NCBI GenBank assembly: GCA_028281925.1
Contig: JANQIX010000019.1
Coordinates: 1 to 64,000 of the forward strand
Direction: 5' to 3'
Length of the DNA: 64,000 nucleotides
From: Alphaproteobacteria bacterium
GTDB lineage: Bacteria; Pseudomonadota; Alphaproteobacteria; DSM-16000; Inquilinaceae
Numbering within the stretch: position 1 is the first letter of the stretch; the number at the start of each line of letters is the position of its first letter. The notes under the pieces are model-generated. The model had not been told where the DNA came from, made no database searches, and worked only from the letters and a program-made list of their open reading frames with translations. Shown here one piece after another: positions 7,128 through 15,247 of this stretch. The translations under genes and the position numbers were made by a program.

Positions 7128-8762
7128 ATGTTGGCTCAGCCACCGCCCGCTGGAAACAGGCACGCGACGGACCGGGCGGCGCCCGGATTCAGCTGGGCGG
7201 CCGCCGCCGGTGGCCTGCGCGACGTCTTCGGCAGGCGCGCCTGGGTGAAGCTCTTTTCGTGGCGGGCTGTGCTGGTGGCGGTCGCCATCGTCTTCTTGCC
7301 GATCGGCGGCTCGCTCTACCTCTCTTACGAAGCCGGTCTTGAAGAGACACGTCAACAGGCCACCAACCTTGCCCAGCGCATCGCCGTTCGGGCCCGCACC
7401 ATCCTGCTCAATGCCGAAGCCGCGCTTGCCGACACGGCTTTCGATGCTTCGCAAGGGTGCACGGAGGCGCTGATCGAAGAGTTCCGGGCGTCGACGGCCC
7501 TGAACTTCGCGATCCGCAGCATGGGCTATTCCACCGCAGGCTTTGTCGTTCCGTGCACCGCCTGGGGCGTGTTGGAGCCCCCCCATCGCGTGCCGGAAAG
7601 CCCGACCTTCCTGCAGACGCCCGGCGGCCTCGTCCAGTTTGTCGTCCCGACCGAAGCGTTTCCCACGCCCGGCTATTCCATCGTGATGGCGCACCGGCTG
7701 CGCGACGGCAACTGGCTTTATGTGCTGATCGAGCCCGAGGTCTTCATCGATCCCGCCGATTTCAATGTCTTCTTCGCCGATGTGCGGATCGACCTGTTCG
7801 TTGCCGGCCAATGGCTCGCAGGCTGGGGCAACCGGCAGATCGGGGACGACGACGTCCTGGGGGCCGATGCGTCGGTTGGGGTGTTCGACGGAACCGTTCA
7901 CGTCGCCGTACCACGGGCCTTTGCCGTCGGCGACTGGCGGCAAGAGGTGCTGGCGAGCGTTGCCGTCGGGCTTGCCGTCTCCGCAGCGCTGATCTTGCTG
8001 CTTGTCGTCACGCTGCGCCGGCGGGTGCGCCAGCTTCAGCGTGCCGCCCTGGCGCGTGAGATCGAGGCGGCGTCCCAGGTGCAGCGCTCTCTTCTGCCGC
8101 CGCCACCGCCGCCGGGTTTCCCGATTGACGCGGTCAACCGCCCGCTCGGTTTCGTGTCGGGCGACTTCTACGATTTCTACCGGCGCGATGACGGGCTGAT
8201 CGCCTTCACGCTGGGCGATGTGGCCGGCAAGGGGCTTGATGCGGCATTGCTGATGTCCAAGACGGTGGCCCTGTTCCGCCATCTCGGCAAGGCGCAGCGC
8301 GATCCGGGCGCGGTGCTGGCGACCATGAATGATGAGCTCTGTGAGACGGCCAGCCGGGGACGGTTCGTCACCTGCGTGGTCGGGCTGTTCGACGAGGGAG
8401 CGGGCATTGTGCGCTTCGCCAATGCCGGGCACGTGCCGCCCCTGCTGCTGGTCCCCGACATCGTGCCGCTGAGTTTCGAGGCCGAGCGGCCGCCGCTGGG
8501 GATTCTGCCCGGTCTCGATTTCCCAAGCGAAGAGGTGATGCTGGATGGCGGCGCGTTCTACGTGATCACCGATGGCCTGCTGGAATGCCGCGACAGCGCC
8601 TCACGGGAAATCGGCATGGACGGTGTGACGGAGGTCCTGGGCCGGTTCTGCGCCGCCCATGCCTGCGGACAGCCGGACAATGTGGTGGCGGAGGTCGAAC
8701 GGCGCGGCTGGGTTACCCGCGATGACCTGACCGTACTGGTGATTTCGCAATCGACCGCATAG
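7128..8762 (+). CDS. Membrane receptor with CSS-like periplasmic domain and SpoIIE/PP2C serine phosphatase domain
   Basis: A 544-residue protein. Two membrane helices (about residues 45-66 and 272-294) bracket a periplasmic region carrying a Cys-Thr-Glu-Ala-Leu segment and a second Cys ~35 residues later, with Ser-Met-Gly-Tyr-Ser between them. That resembles the redox-sensing CSS motif domain. After the second helix comes a short linker, then a PP2C/SpoIIE domain with its metal-binding signatures: Ser-Gly-Asp-Phe-Tyr-Asp, Gly-Asp-Val-Ala-Gly-Lys-Gly, Asn-Ala-Gly-His, Thr-Asp-Gly-Leu and Arg-Asp-Asp-Leu-Thr. The likely job is to dephosphorylate a serine on an anti-anti-sigma-type protein in response to an envelope signal. 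No partner STAS or anti-sigma gene is adjacent. Confidence 0.82.
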   Translation: MLAQPPPAGNRHATDRAAPGFSWAAAAGGLRDVFGRRAWVKLFSWRAVLVAVAIVFLPIGGSLYLSYEAGLEETRQQATNLAQRIAVRARTILLNAEAALADTAFDASQGCTEALIEEFRASTALNFAIRSMGYSTAGFVVPCTAWGVLEPPHRVPESPTFLQTPGGLVQFVVPTEAFPTPGYSIVMAHRLRDGNWLYVLIEPEVFIDPADFNVFFADVRIDLFVAGQWLAGWGNRQIGDDDVLGADASVGVFDGTVHVAVPRAFAVGDWRQEVLASVAVGLAVSAALILLLVVTLRRRVRQLQRAALAREIEAASQVQRSLLPPPPPPGFPIDAVNRPLGFVSGDFYDFYRRDDGLIAFTLGDVAGKGLDAALLMSKTVALFRHLGKAQRDPGAVLATMNDELCETASRGRFVTCVVGLFDEGAGIVRFANAGHVPPLLLVPDIVPLSFEAERPPLGILPGLDFPSEEVMLDGGAFYVITDGLLECRDSASREIGMDGVTEVLGRFCAAHACGQPDNVVAEVERRGWVTRDDLTVLVISQSTA

Positions 8763-8840
8763 ATCCTCGGCCGGCGGGGGCCGGTTATCGGAGTCCGATT
8801 TCGGCGAGACCCGGATTGGCCCCGGACGTATCTTCGGGCT

Positions 8841-10331
8841 ATGATGATTGAGACGCCAGACCGGCTCTACGAAGCGATGACGGCGCGCGATCCGCGCTTC
8901 GACGGGCGATTCTTCGTCGGCGTGCGGACCACTGGCGTCTACTGCCGGTCGATCTGTCCGGCACCGACGCCCAAGCGGCCGAACTGCCGCTTCTTCGCCA
9001 GCGCTGCGGCTGCGCAGCACGCAGGCTTCCGCCCCTGCAAGCGTTGCCGGCCCGAGACGGCGCCCAATTCACCGGCCTGGACGGGTACCGAGGCGACGGT
9101 GCGGCGGGCGCTGACGCTGATCTCGGACGGCGCGCTGGACGGCGGCTCCGTCGAGACTCTGGCTGCACGGCTGGGGGTCGGCGAACGCCACCTGCGGCGG
9201 CTGTTCGAGGCTCATCTCGGCGCCTCCCCGATCGCTGTGGCTCAGACGCAGCGGCTGCACCTGGCGAAGCAGCTTCTCGAGCGCACCGGCCTTCCCATGG
9301 CCGAGGTGGCGCTTTCCGCAGGTTTCGGCAGCGTGCGGCGGTTCAATGCCGCCTTCAGGGCTGTCTTCGACCGGCCGCCGCGTGCGATGAGGGCCAGAGC
9401 CGGCGCGAGGGAAGGCGCGACCGCCCCGATCGAACTCAGGCTCTGCTACCGTCCCCCCTATGACTGGCCGGCTCTCTTGGCCTTCTTGCAGTCGCGCGCG
9501 ATCCCCGGCCTTGAGACGTGCGACCACGGTTATGCGCGCACCATCGCGTTCGACGGTGCGGTCGGCCTGCTTGCCGTTTCGCCAGAATCGCGGAACGCAC
9601 TGACGGTGCGCCTGTATCTGGAGTCGCCGGCTTCACTGCTGCCGGCGGTGGGCAGGGCCCGTGCGATGTTCGACCTGGATGCCGACGTGGCGGGCATCGA
9701 GGCGCATCTGGCCGCCGACCCCCGTCTGGCGCCGCAGATCCGTCGTGCGCCCGGTCTGCGCGTGCCGGGCGCTTGGGATCCGTTCGAGCTGACCGTCCGC
9801 GCCATCCTGGGCCAGCAGATCACGGTTGCCGGCGCCCGCACCATGCTGGGCCGTCTGGTCGCGGCCCATGGCGAACGGCTGCCGGCCGGCCCGGAGGGTG
9901 AAGACCGGTGGCTGTTCCCCGGACCTGCCCGTCTGGCAGAGGCCGACCTGACCGCGATCGGCCTCACCCGCGCCCGCGCCCAGACGGTGCGTGGTCTGGC
10001 TCAGGCCGTGGCAAGTGGCGTGCTGCATCTGGACGCCGCCGACGATCCGGATGAGGCCATGGAAAGGCTGAAGAGCCTGCCTGGGATCGGCAACTGGACG
10101 GTCGGCTATGTTGCCATGCGCGCGCTGCGCCACCCCGATGCGTTCCCGACGGGCGATGTCGCCCTGGTGAAGGCGGCGAAGGCGCTGGGCATCGCCGACA
10201 CGCCGGCGGCGCTGGACAAGGCCGCCGAGGCGTGGCGGCCATGGCGCGCCTATGCCGCCATCCATCTCTGGCACAGCCTGAGCGCGATTGGATCGGACCA
10301 TGCTGCACGAACCCCAGAGCCTGTCTCTTGA
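8841..10331 (+). CDS. Ada-type regulator fused to AlkA 3-methyladenine DNA glycosylase
   Basis: A 496-residue fusion. Residues ~1-75 are the Ada zinc domain, with the Cys quartet seen as Tyr-Cys-Arg-Ser-Ile-Cys and Pro-Cys-Lys-Arg-Cys, where the first Cys accepts methyl groups from phosphotriesters. Residues ~85-185 are an AraC-type helix-turn-helix pair. The rest is AlkA: an N-terminal domain and a HhH-GPD domain (Leu-Pro-Gly-Ile-Gly-Asn-Trp-Thr near residue 418, with the catalytic Asp in Thr-Gly-Asp-Val-Ala near 434). It would sense alkylation damage, activate transcription and excise alkylated bases. The O6-methyltransferase domain of classic Ada is absent but is encoded by the next gene, which overlaps the 3' end by 32 bp. 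Confidence 0.93.
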   Translation: MMIETPDRLYEAMTARDPRFDGRFFVGVRTTGVYCRSICPAPTPKRPNCRFFASAAAAQHAGFRPCKRCRPETAPNSPAWTGTEATVRRALTLISDGALDGGSVETLAARLGVGERHLRRLFEAHLGASPIAVAQTQRLHLAKQLLERTGLPMAEVALSAGFGSVRRFNAAFRAVFDRPPRAMRARAGAREGATAPIELRLCYRPPYDWPALLAFLQSRAIPGLETCDHGYARTIAFDGAVGLLAVSPESRNALTVRLYLESPASLLPAVGRARAMFDLDADVAGIEAHLAADPRLAPQIRRAPGLRVPGAWDPFELTVRAILGQQITVAGARTMLGRLVAAHGERLPAGPEGEDRWLFPGPARLAEADLTAIGLTRARAQTVRGLAQAVASGVLHLDAADDPDEAMERLKSLPGIGNWTVGYVAMRALRHPDAFPTGDVALVKAAKALGIADTPAALDKAAEAWRPWRAYAAIHLWHSLSAIGSDHAARTPEPVS

Positions 10332-10830
10332 CACCGTTGCGTCGCCGATCGGCGACTTGCTGGTGGCCATGGATGGCGAGGCGATGTGCCTGTTGGCCTT
10401 CGCCGATGAAGGCGACTGGGCGGATCGGTACCTGCAGCGTCATTGGCCCACGCATCGGCGGGTCCGCCGGCCGGCGCCGGCCCACATCCGCGATGCCCTC
10501 GACGCCTATTTCGCGGGTGATCTGAGCGCACTGGACCGGATCCCCGTGCGGGCGCGCGGCACGGCGTTCCAGCAGCGCGTCTGGGACGAACTGCGCCGCA
10601 TACCGCCGGGACACACCGCAAGCTACGCAGAGGTCGCAGAGCGCATCGGCCACCCCAAGGCCATTCGGGCGGCGGGGCTGGCCAACGCGCGCAATCCGGT
10701 ATCCGTCATCGTGCCCTGCCACCGCGTGATCGGCGCCAACGGTGCGCTCACCGGCTATGGCGGCGGATTGCGCCGCAAGGCCTGGCTATTGCAGCATGAA
10801 GGCGTGCCCTTGAAGACCGCGATGGACTAA
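10300..10830 (+). CDS. ogt: Methylated-DNA--[protein]-cysteine S-methyltransferase
   Basis: A 176-residue suicide repair protein that removes methyl groups from O6-methylguanine. The active site Pro-Cys-His-Arg-Val-Ile-Gly is intact, preceded by the Arg-Ala-Ala-Gly-Leu-Ala-Asn-Ala-Arg-Asn-Pro DNA-recognition helix. The ATG at 10300 is chosen; a TTG at 10288 is in frame. The start lies inside the preceding Ada-AlkA gene, so the two are co-transcribed and together supply the functions of a full Ada protein plus AlkA. Confidence 0.93.
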   Translation: MLHEPQSLSLDTVASPIGDLLVAMDGEAMCLLAFADEGDWADRYLQRHWPTHRRVRRPAPAHIRDALDAYFAGDLSALDRIPVRARGTAFQQRVWDELRRIPPGHTASYAEVAERIGHPKAIRAAGLANARNPVSVIVPCHRVIGANGALTGYGGGLRRKAWLLQHEGVPLKTAMD

Positions 10831-10882
10831 GGCGCGGACACGGGCGGCCCTCGCACGAGAACAGCCCCCCAGGTCAGACCGA

Positions 10883-11293
10883 ATGACGCTTAAACCCTCA
10901 GCCGGTTTCACCCATTGCATTCCGGTCATTCCGATTGCGGACCTGGACGCGACCCTTGCGTACTATCAGACGACGCTGGAGATCCTGCCGCAGTGGCGGG
11001 ACGGAGACGATTTCGCAGCGGTCTGGGCGGGCGATGTCGTGATGTTCCTGCGTCCCGCACCCGCCGGCTTCACGCCTGCGGAGATCGTGCTGAACCTCGA
11101 CGATGTCGATGTGCTTCATGCCCGCTATCAGAGGGCCGGTGCCGATATCGTGGAGGGGCTGGAGACCCGGCCTTGGGGGATGCGTGAATTCGCCGTTCGC
11201 GAGCTCAACGGCCATGTGTTCCGCATCGGATCGCTCGACGAATCACGAGCCGACTACAACGGGTTCGGGTCATTACCGTCGGAAGAACCGTAG
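10883..11293 (+). CDS. VOC-superfamily (glyoxalase/bleomycin-resistance type) protein
   Basis: A 136-residue single-domain protein of the vicinal-oxygen-chelate fold: an opening Ile-Pro-Ile-Ala-Asp-Leu-Asp-Ala-Thr-Leu-Ala-Tyr-Tyr strand-helix, a Val-Glu-Gly-Leu-Glu-Thr-Arg-Pro-Trp-Gly-Met-Arg-Glu-Phe hairpin and an Asn-Gly-His-Val-Phe-Arg-Ile end. This layout matches bleomycin-resistance-like members that bind and sequester a ligand rather than glyoxalase I proper. It follows the DNA-repair pair by 52 bp and may be co-transcribed. Substrate is unknown. Confidence 0.85.
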   Translation: MTLKPSAGFTHCIPVIPIADLDATLAYYQTTLEILPQWRDGDDFAAVWAGDVVMFLRPAPAGFTPAEIVLNLDDVDVLHARYQRAGADIVEGLETRPWGMREFAVRELNGHVFRIGSLDESRADYNGFGSLPSEEP

Positions 11294-11407
11294 CCGTTTA
11301 AGGCTCTGCGGCCTCTGCCGCGCCTGTGCCCGACTGCACCGTTCCGGCTATTCGCCCCTCCCGCACGGGTTGACCGGCCGCACGTCCGGTGCTCCAACGC
11401 TCCGGCG

Positions 11408-13210
11408 ATGGCGAAGAAGCAAGGTCTGAAGCTCGACGAGGCGACGTGGCATCTGGCGCGCCGCCTCTGGCTGGATTGGGTTCAACCGCACTGGCGGCGC
11501 CTGGCCGTCGCCATGCTGCTGATGCTGGTGGTGGCGGGTGCCACCGCCGCCTATCCGCTGTTGATCGAATGGGCGTTCGCGCTGTTCGAAGCGGGCGACA
11601 TGCGCATCGTCACCATGCTGTTGCCGCTGGTGGTGCTGGCCACGGCGGTGAAGGGCGGGGCGCTCTATCTGCAGACGGTGATGATCGGGGCCGTGGTGTT
11701 CCGTGTGATCACCAACCTGCAGAAGGCCATGTTCGGCCATCTGCTGGCGGCGGACCTGGCGCGGCTGATCCGCGACCCCACGGGCACGCTGATCTCACGC
11801 TTCGTCAACGACGTGAACGTGATGCGCGACGGCATGCAGCGCGCGGCCACCAACCTGGTGCGCGACACGGTCACCGTGGTCGCGCTGGTCGGCGTCATGA
11901 TCTACATGGACTGGGTGCTGACCTTGATCGTCATGGTCGTCTATCCGTTGGCGGCCATCCCGATCATCGAGATCGGGCGACGCCTGCGTCGGGTCTCCGC
12001 CGGCACGCAAGAGCATATCGGCGAGATGACGGCCTTCCTCGGCGAAAGCCTGGCCGGTGCGCGCATGGTCAAGACCTATGGACTTGAGGGCTATCAGGAA
12101 CGCCGTGCCGGCGACACCTTCGAAGGCCTTTACCGCTTCATCATGCGTGCCGTGCGCGGCCGCTCCGCCATCGATCCCATGCTGGAGGTGCTGGGCGGCA
12201 TCGCCGTCGGCGGCGTGATCGCCTTTGCCGGCTACCGCACGGCCGTGGGCGAAGGCAGCGTGGGCGAATTCACCGGCTTCATCACCGCGCTGTTGCTGCT
12301 AGCCCAGCCGGTGCGCGCGCTCGGCACGTTGAATACGGCTGTGCAGGAGGGCCTGGCCGCCGTGCAGCGCGTGTTCACCCTCTTGGACGAACAGCCTCAG
12401 ATCGTGGAGCGGCCGGATGCCAAGCCGCTGCAGATCACGGATGGCCGGGTGACGCTGAGCGAGGTGGAATTCGGCTATGGCACGGACGCAAGCGCCCTCG
12501 ACCATGTGAGCCTGGACGTGGCACCGGGCAGCACCACGGCCCTGGTGGGCCCCAGCGGTGCCGGCAAATCCACGGTGCTTAACCTGATCCCACGCCTGTT
12601 CGATACCCGTGCGGGCACGGTGCAGGTCGACGGGCAGGATGTGCGCGACGTGACCTTCGCCAGCCTGCGCAGCGCCATGGCATTGGTCAGCCAGGACGTG
12701 GTGCTGTTCAACGTCTCGATCCGCCAGAACATCGCCTTCGGCCGCCCCGACGCGACCGAGGCCGAAATCGTTGAGGCCGCCAAGGCCGCCGCCGCCCACG
12801 ATTTCATCGCCGAACTGCCGGAAGGCTATGACACCGTGGTCGGCGACCGCGGCGTGAAGCTCAGCGGCGGCGAACGCCAGCGCGTTGCGCTGGCCCGTGC
12901 CATGCTGCGCGACGCCCGCATCCTCTTGCTGGACGAGGCTACCAGTGCGCTGGATGCGGAATCGGAACGCCGCGTGCAGGAGGCGCTGGAGCGCCTGAAG
13001 ACCGGCCGTACCACGCTGGTGATCGCCCACCGCCTGTCCACTGTCCGCAATGCCGACCGGATCTATGTGCTGGACCAGGGCCGCGTGGCCGAAGCCGGCA
13101 CCCACGACACCCTGATCGCCCAAGACGGCCTCTACGCCAAGCTCTGCCGCATGCAGTTCTTTGCGGATGCCGGGCCGGACACGGAGGGCGTGCCTGACGA
13201 GGCGGCGTAG
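11408..13210 (+). CDS. ABC exporter, fused permease and ATPase (MsbA/lipid-exporter type)
   Basis: A 600-residue half-transporter. Residues ~20-310 hold six membrane helices of the type I exporter fold. The ATPase half has Walker A Gly-Pro-Ser-Gly-Ala-Gly-Lys-Ser (near residue 381), the Q-loop Val-Ser-Gln-Asp, the signature Leu-Ser-Gly-Gly-Glu-Arg-Gln, Walker B Ile-Leu-Leu-Leu-Asp-Glu-Ala-Thr-Ser and the switch Ile-Ala-His-Arg-Leu-Ser-Thr. It would act as a homodimer in the inner membrane. The closest general match is the MsbA-like lipid/lipopolysaccharide flippase group, but drug or peptide export cannot be excluded. The gene is monocistronic, with 114 bp before it and a convergent neighbour after it. 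Confidence 0.88.
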   Translation: MAKKQGLKLDEATWHLARRLWLDWVQPHWRRLAVAMLLMLVVAGATAAYPLLIEWAFALFEAGDMRIVTMLLPLVVLATAVKGGALYLQTVMIGAVVFRVITNLQKAMFGHLLAADLARLIRDPTGTLISRFVNDVNVMRDGMQRAATNLVRDTVTVVALVGVMIYMDWVLTLIVMVVYPLAAIPIIEIGRRLRRVSAGTQEHIGEMTAFLGESLAGARMVKTYGLEGYQERRAGDTFEGLYRFIMRAVRGRSAIDPMLEVLGGIAVGGVIAFAGYRTAVGEGSVGEFTGFITALLLLAQPVRALGTLNTAVQEGLAAVQRVFTLLDEQPQIVERPDAKPLQITDGRVTLSEVEFGYGTDASALDHVSLDVAPGSTTALVGPSGAGKSTVLNLIPRLFDTRAGTVQVDGQDVRDVTFASLRSAMALVSQDVVLFNVSIRQNIAFGRPDATEAEIVEAAKAAAAHDFIAELPEGYDTVVGDRGVKLSGGERQRVALARAMLRDARILLLDEATSALDAESERRVQEALERLKTGRTTLVIAHRLSTVRNADRIYVLDQGRVAEAGTHDTLIAQDGLYAKLCRMQFFADAGPDTEGVPDEAA

Positions 13211-13297
13211 CCTGAGTTGAGATCGTGTTGATCTGACGGTCAACGAACTGGCCCGGCTCGCAACCGGTCCGCATCGGCTAGCGAACTGTCGCTGCAC

Positions 13298-14011
13298 TCA
13301 CTCCCGCCTGAGGATCGAGTCCACCAAGGCGCGGGCCCACCATTTTGATGTGAATGAAGCTTTCAGGGCGACGGGGTCGTAGACGTCTTCGACCCAGGTC
13401 ATGAAGTCGATCGGGTGTTCGGCGTTGTAGTCCCGGTAGGTCTCGAAGAAGCGGTCGATGATGCCCGTTGGTGCCCCCTTAAGGTGGCCGTATTTCCAGC
13501 TCAGCTGATCCATCGCCCGGTCCAGCGGCACACCTTCGTGCAGGAACAGGTAGAGCACGCTCATCAGCCCGGCGCGGTCGGCGCCGGCCTTGCAGTGCAT
13601 CATCGCCGGGTATTCGATCGTCTTGAACAGCTGGTTGGCGCCGCGCAGATACTCCTTCTTCGGCGCCGCACGTGAGTTGACCGGGAAGTTGACCAGCGTC
13701 ACGCCGTAACGCTGACACGCCTCTTCTTCCAGGATGTAAGAGCCGCAGTCCCGCTCGCCGCGCAGGTTCACCAGCGTCTTGATGCCCCGGCGTTTCATGC
13801 GGGCGATCTGGTGCGGGGCCGGCTGGCCGGCACGCCACATCTTGTCCGACAGGCGCAGGTCGCTGTGCCAGAGATAGCGGATGAACTGGTGGTCTTTGAA
13901 CTTGCTGTCCAGATGGGTGCGGAAGCGCCGCCAGGGTGTGGACAGGTCGTTGCGCCAGCCGGTACGGTCCATCGTAGCAACGGCTTGGGGTGTCGTGGTC
14001 TCGGCGGTCAT
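13298..14011 (-). CDS. Eukaryotic-like protein tyrosine / dual-specificity phosphatase
   Basis: A 237-residue protein with the Cys-X5-Arg phosphatase loop His-Cys-Lys-Ala-Gly-Ala-Asp-Arg-Ala-Gly (near residue 150). A likely general-acid region lies upstream, and the chain has features of the bacterial dual-specificity group (Asn-Leu-Arg-Gly-Glu-Arg near residue 83). The N-terminus is hydrophilic; I start at the ATG at 14011, which follows AGGAT closely, although the frame is open to 14206. Known relatives act on phosphotyrosine, phosphoinositides or polysaccharide-linked phosphate. It lies between convergent genes and is not in a recognisable capsule cluster, so its substrate is open. Confidence 0.8.
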   Translation of the reverse strand: MTAETTTPQAVATMDRTGWRNDLSTPWRRFRTHLDSKFKDHQFIRYLWHSDLRLSDKMWRAGQPAPHQIARMKRRGIKTLVNLRGERDCGSYILEEEACQRYGVTLVNFPVNSRAAPKKEYLRGANQLFKTIEYPAMMHCKAGADRAGLMSVLYLFLHEGVPLDRAMDQLSWKYGHLKGAPTGIIDRFFETYRDYNAEHPIDFMTWVEDVYDPVALKASFTSKWWARALVDSILRRE

Positions 14012-14223
14012 ATCCTGCAGTATTGCATGAGACTCCGTGTCGGCGCGGCGTCCCGTGTCTTGCGTGAGGTCTGCCGGCAGCGCGCCGAAGTCTCCGGAAC
14101 ATTGTGCGGAATGCGGTGGACGGTCTGTCTCACCCGCATGGATGTTCCCCACACGGCGACCGTGGGTAGACCAAATTCCGGCTATGCTCAATGACTTTCG
14201 GTCCATGGGAGCGGGTCAGACGG

Positions 14224-15243
14224 TCACGGCGGGGCATCGGCGATGGTGCCGCGCAGGGCCGCCAGGGCGGAAGCGATGCGCTCCAGCCGCTCATCGGAAA
14301 GGCGATAATCCCACGGTCCCAGGCTGCGCGCGAGTTCTGCCGCGCGATCCTGCTCATTTGCCGTGGCATCTGCACCAGCCGAGGCGGCGAAGCGCACCCA
14401 GGGCGCCTCTCGCCCCTCCGGCGCGAGCGCAAACCGGGCCCGCACCGTCATGCCGTCGAAGGTCGTCAATGCAATGGTCAGGCTCTCCCCGGCGCCATCC
14501 TCCTCCGCCGGACGCAGGTCGGTGAAGTCAAGCGTGGCGAACAGGCCGGTCAATGCTTCGGCCGGCGATTGATCGGCGGCGTCCAGGATCGCGAAGCCGG
14601 CACCCGCGTCCGGTCGGGCGAGCTGGATGGAAATGCCGCCGACATCCGTCACGTCGACGGCCGCCACTTCGGCCGGCGCAATGTCGACCAGCCGCCGGTC
14701 CAGCCAGGTAATGGGGTCGTCCGGCACGGCAATGTCGCCGGAGGCAAGCCAGGACCGCGCCGCGAAGGCGTGACGGACATAGAGGCCGTCCAGCCCACCC
14801 CGGCGATGATAGCCCAGCAACAGACGGCCCAGCGGCGTGCCATCCGCGGTCTCGATATCGATGCGTGTGGACCGGCTGTCGGGGTCGATAATGCCCTCAA
14901 GCCCCAATCGGGCGTACCGGTCGGACCGGATGGTCAGCGGGGCCGCCAGTTCCAGCGCGCCAAGCGCGGTCAGCAAGCCGTCCACGCGCTCCGCCGGTAC
15001 CGGGAAGTTGTCCCTCTCAGGCCAGACCCAGCCGTCACCGTCCCGGGCGAAGCTGAACCGACCGGTGCCCGTTGTCACCGTCAGCCGCGCAGCTTCTTCC
15101 ATTCGGTCGGCAAGGTCGGGAAGGGCCGCCTCGCCGATCCGGGCCGCGTCGGGCTGGGCCGATCCGGCATGCAGCAGCGTCGCCGCCAGGGTGGCCATCA
15201 GCGCGGCTGCCGCCAGCGCAATCGTCGTCCGAGGCCCGATCAT
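14224..15243 (-). CDS. DUF4340-domain protein of the Gld-like ABC cluster
   Basis: A 339-residue protein with one N-terminal membrane helix (about residues 5-24) and a large extracytoplasmic part. The body has the repeated beta-rich layout of DUF4340 proteins (for example Gly-Leu-Glu-Gly-Ile-Ile-Asp-Pro-Asp-Ser near residue 116). It starts 4 bp beyond the stop of the Gld-G-like gene, with GGAGG provided by that gene's 3' end, so the two are translationally coupled. It is the last gene of a four-gene operon. The family routinely accompanies Gld-type ABC transporters of unknown substrate. Confidence 0.85.
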   Translation of the reverse strand: MIGPRTTIALAAAALMATLAATLLHAGSAQPDAARIGEAALPDLADRMEEAARLTVTTGTGRFSFARDGDGWVWPERDNFPVPAERVDGLLTALGALELAAPLTIRSDRYARLGLEGIIDPDSRSTRIDIETADGTPLGRLLLGYHRRGGLDGLYVRHAFAARSWLASGDIAVPDDPITWLDRRLVDIAPAEVAAVDVTDVGGISIQLARPDAGAGFAILDAADQSPAEALTGLFATLDFTDLRPAEEDGAGESLTIALTTFDGMTVRARFALAPEGREAPWVRFAASAGADATANEQDRAAELARSLGPWDYRLSDERLERIASALAALRGTIADAPP

Positions 15244-15247
15244 GCCT

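Noticed and set aside
6402..8432. 676-codon open frame on the minus strand
   Set aside because: It is opposite the secreted-protein gene and the SpoIIE receptor, both of which have clear domains or signal peptides and ribosome sites; the antisense product has no recognisable motif.
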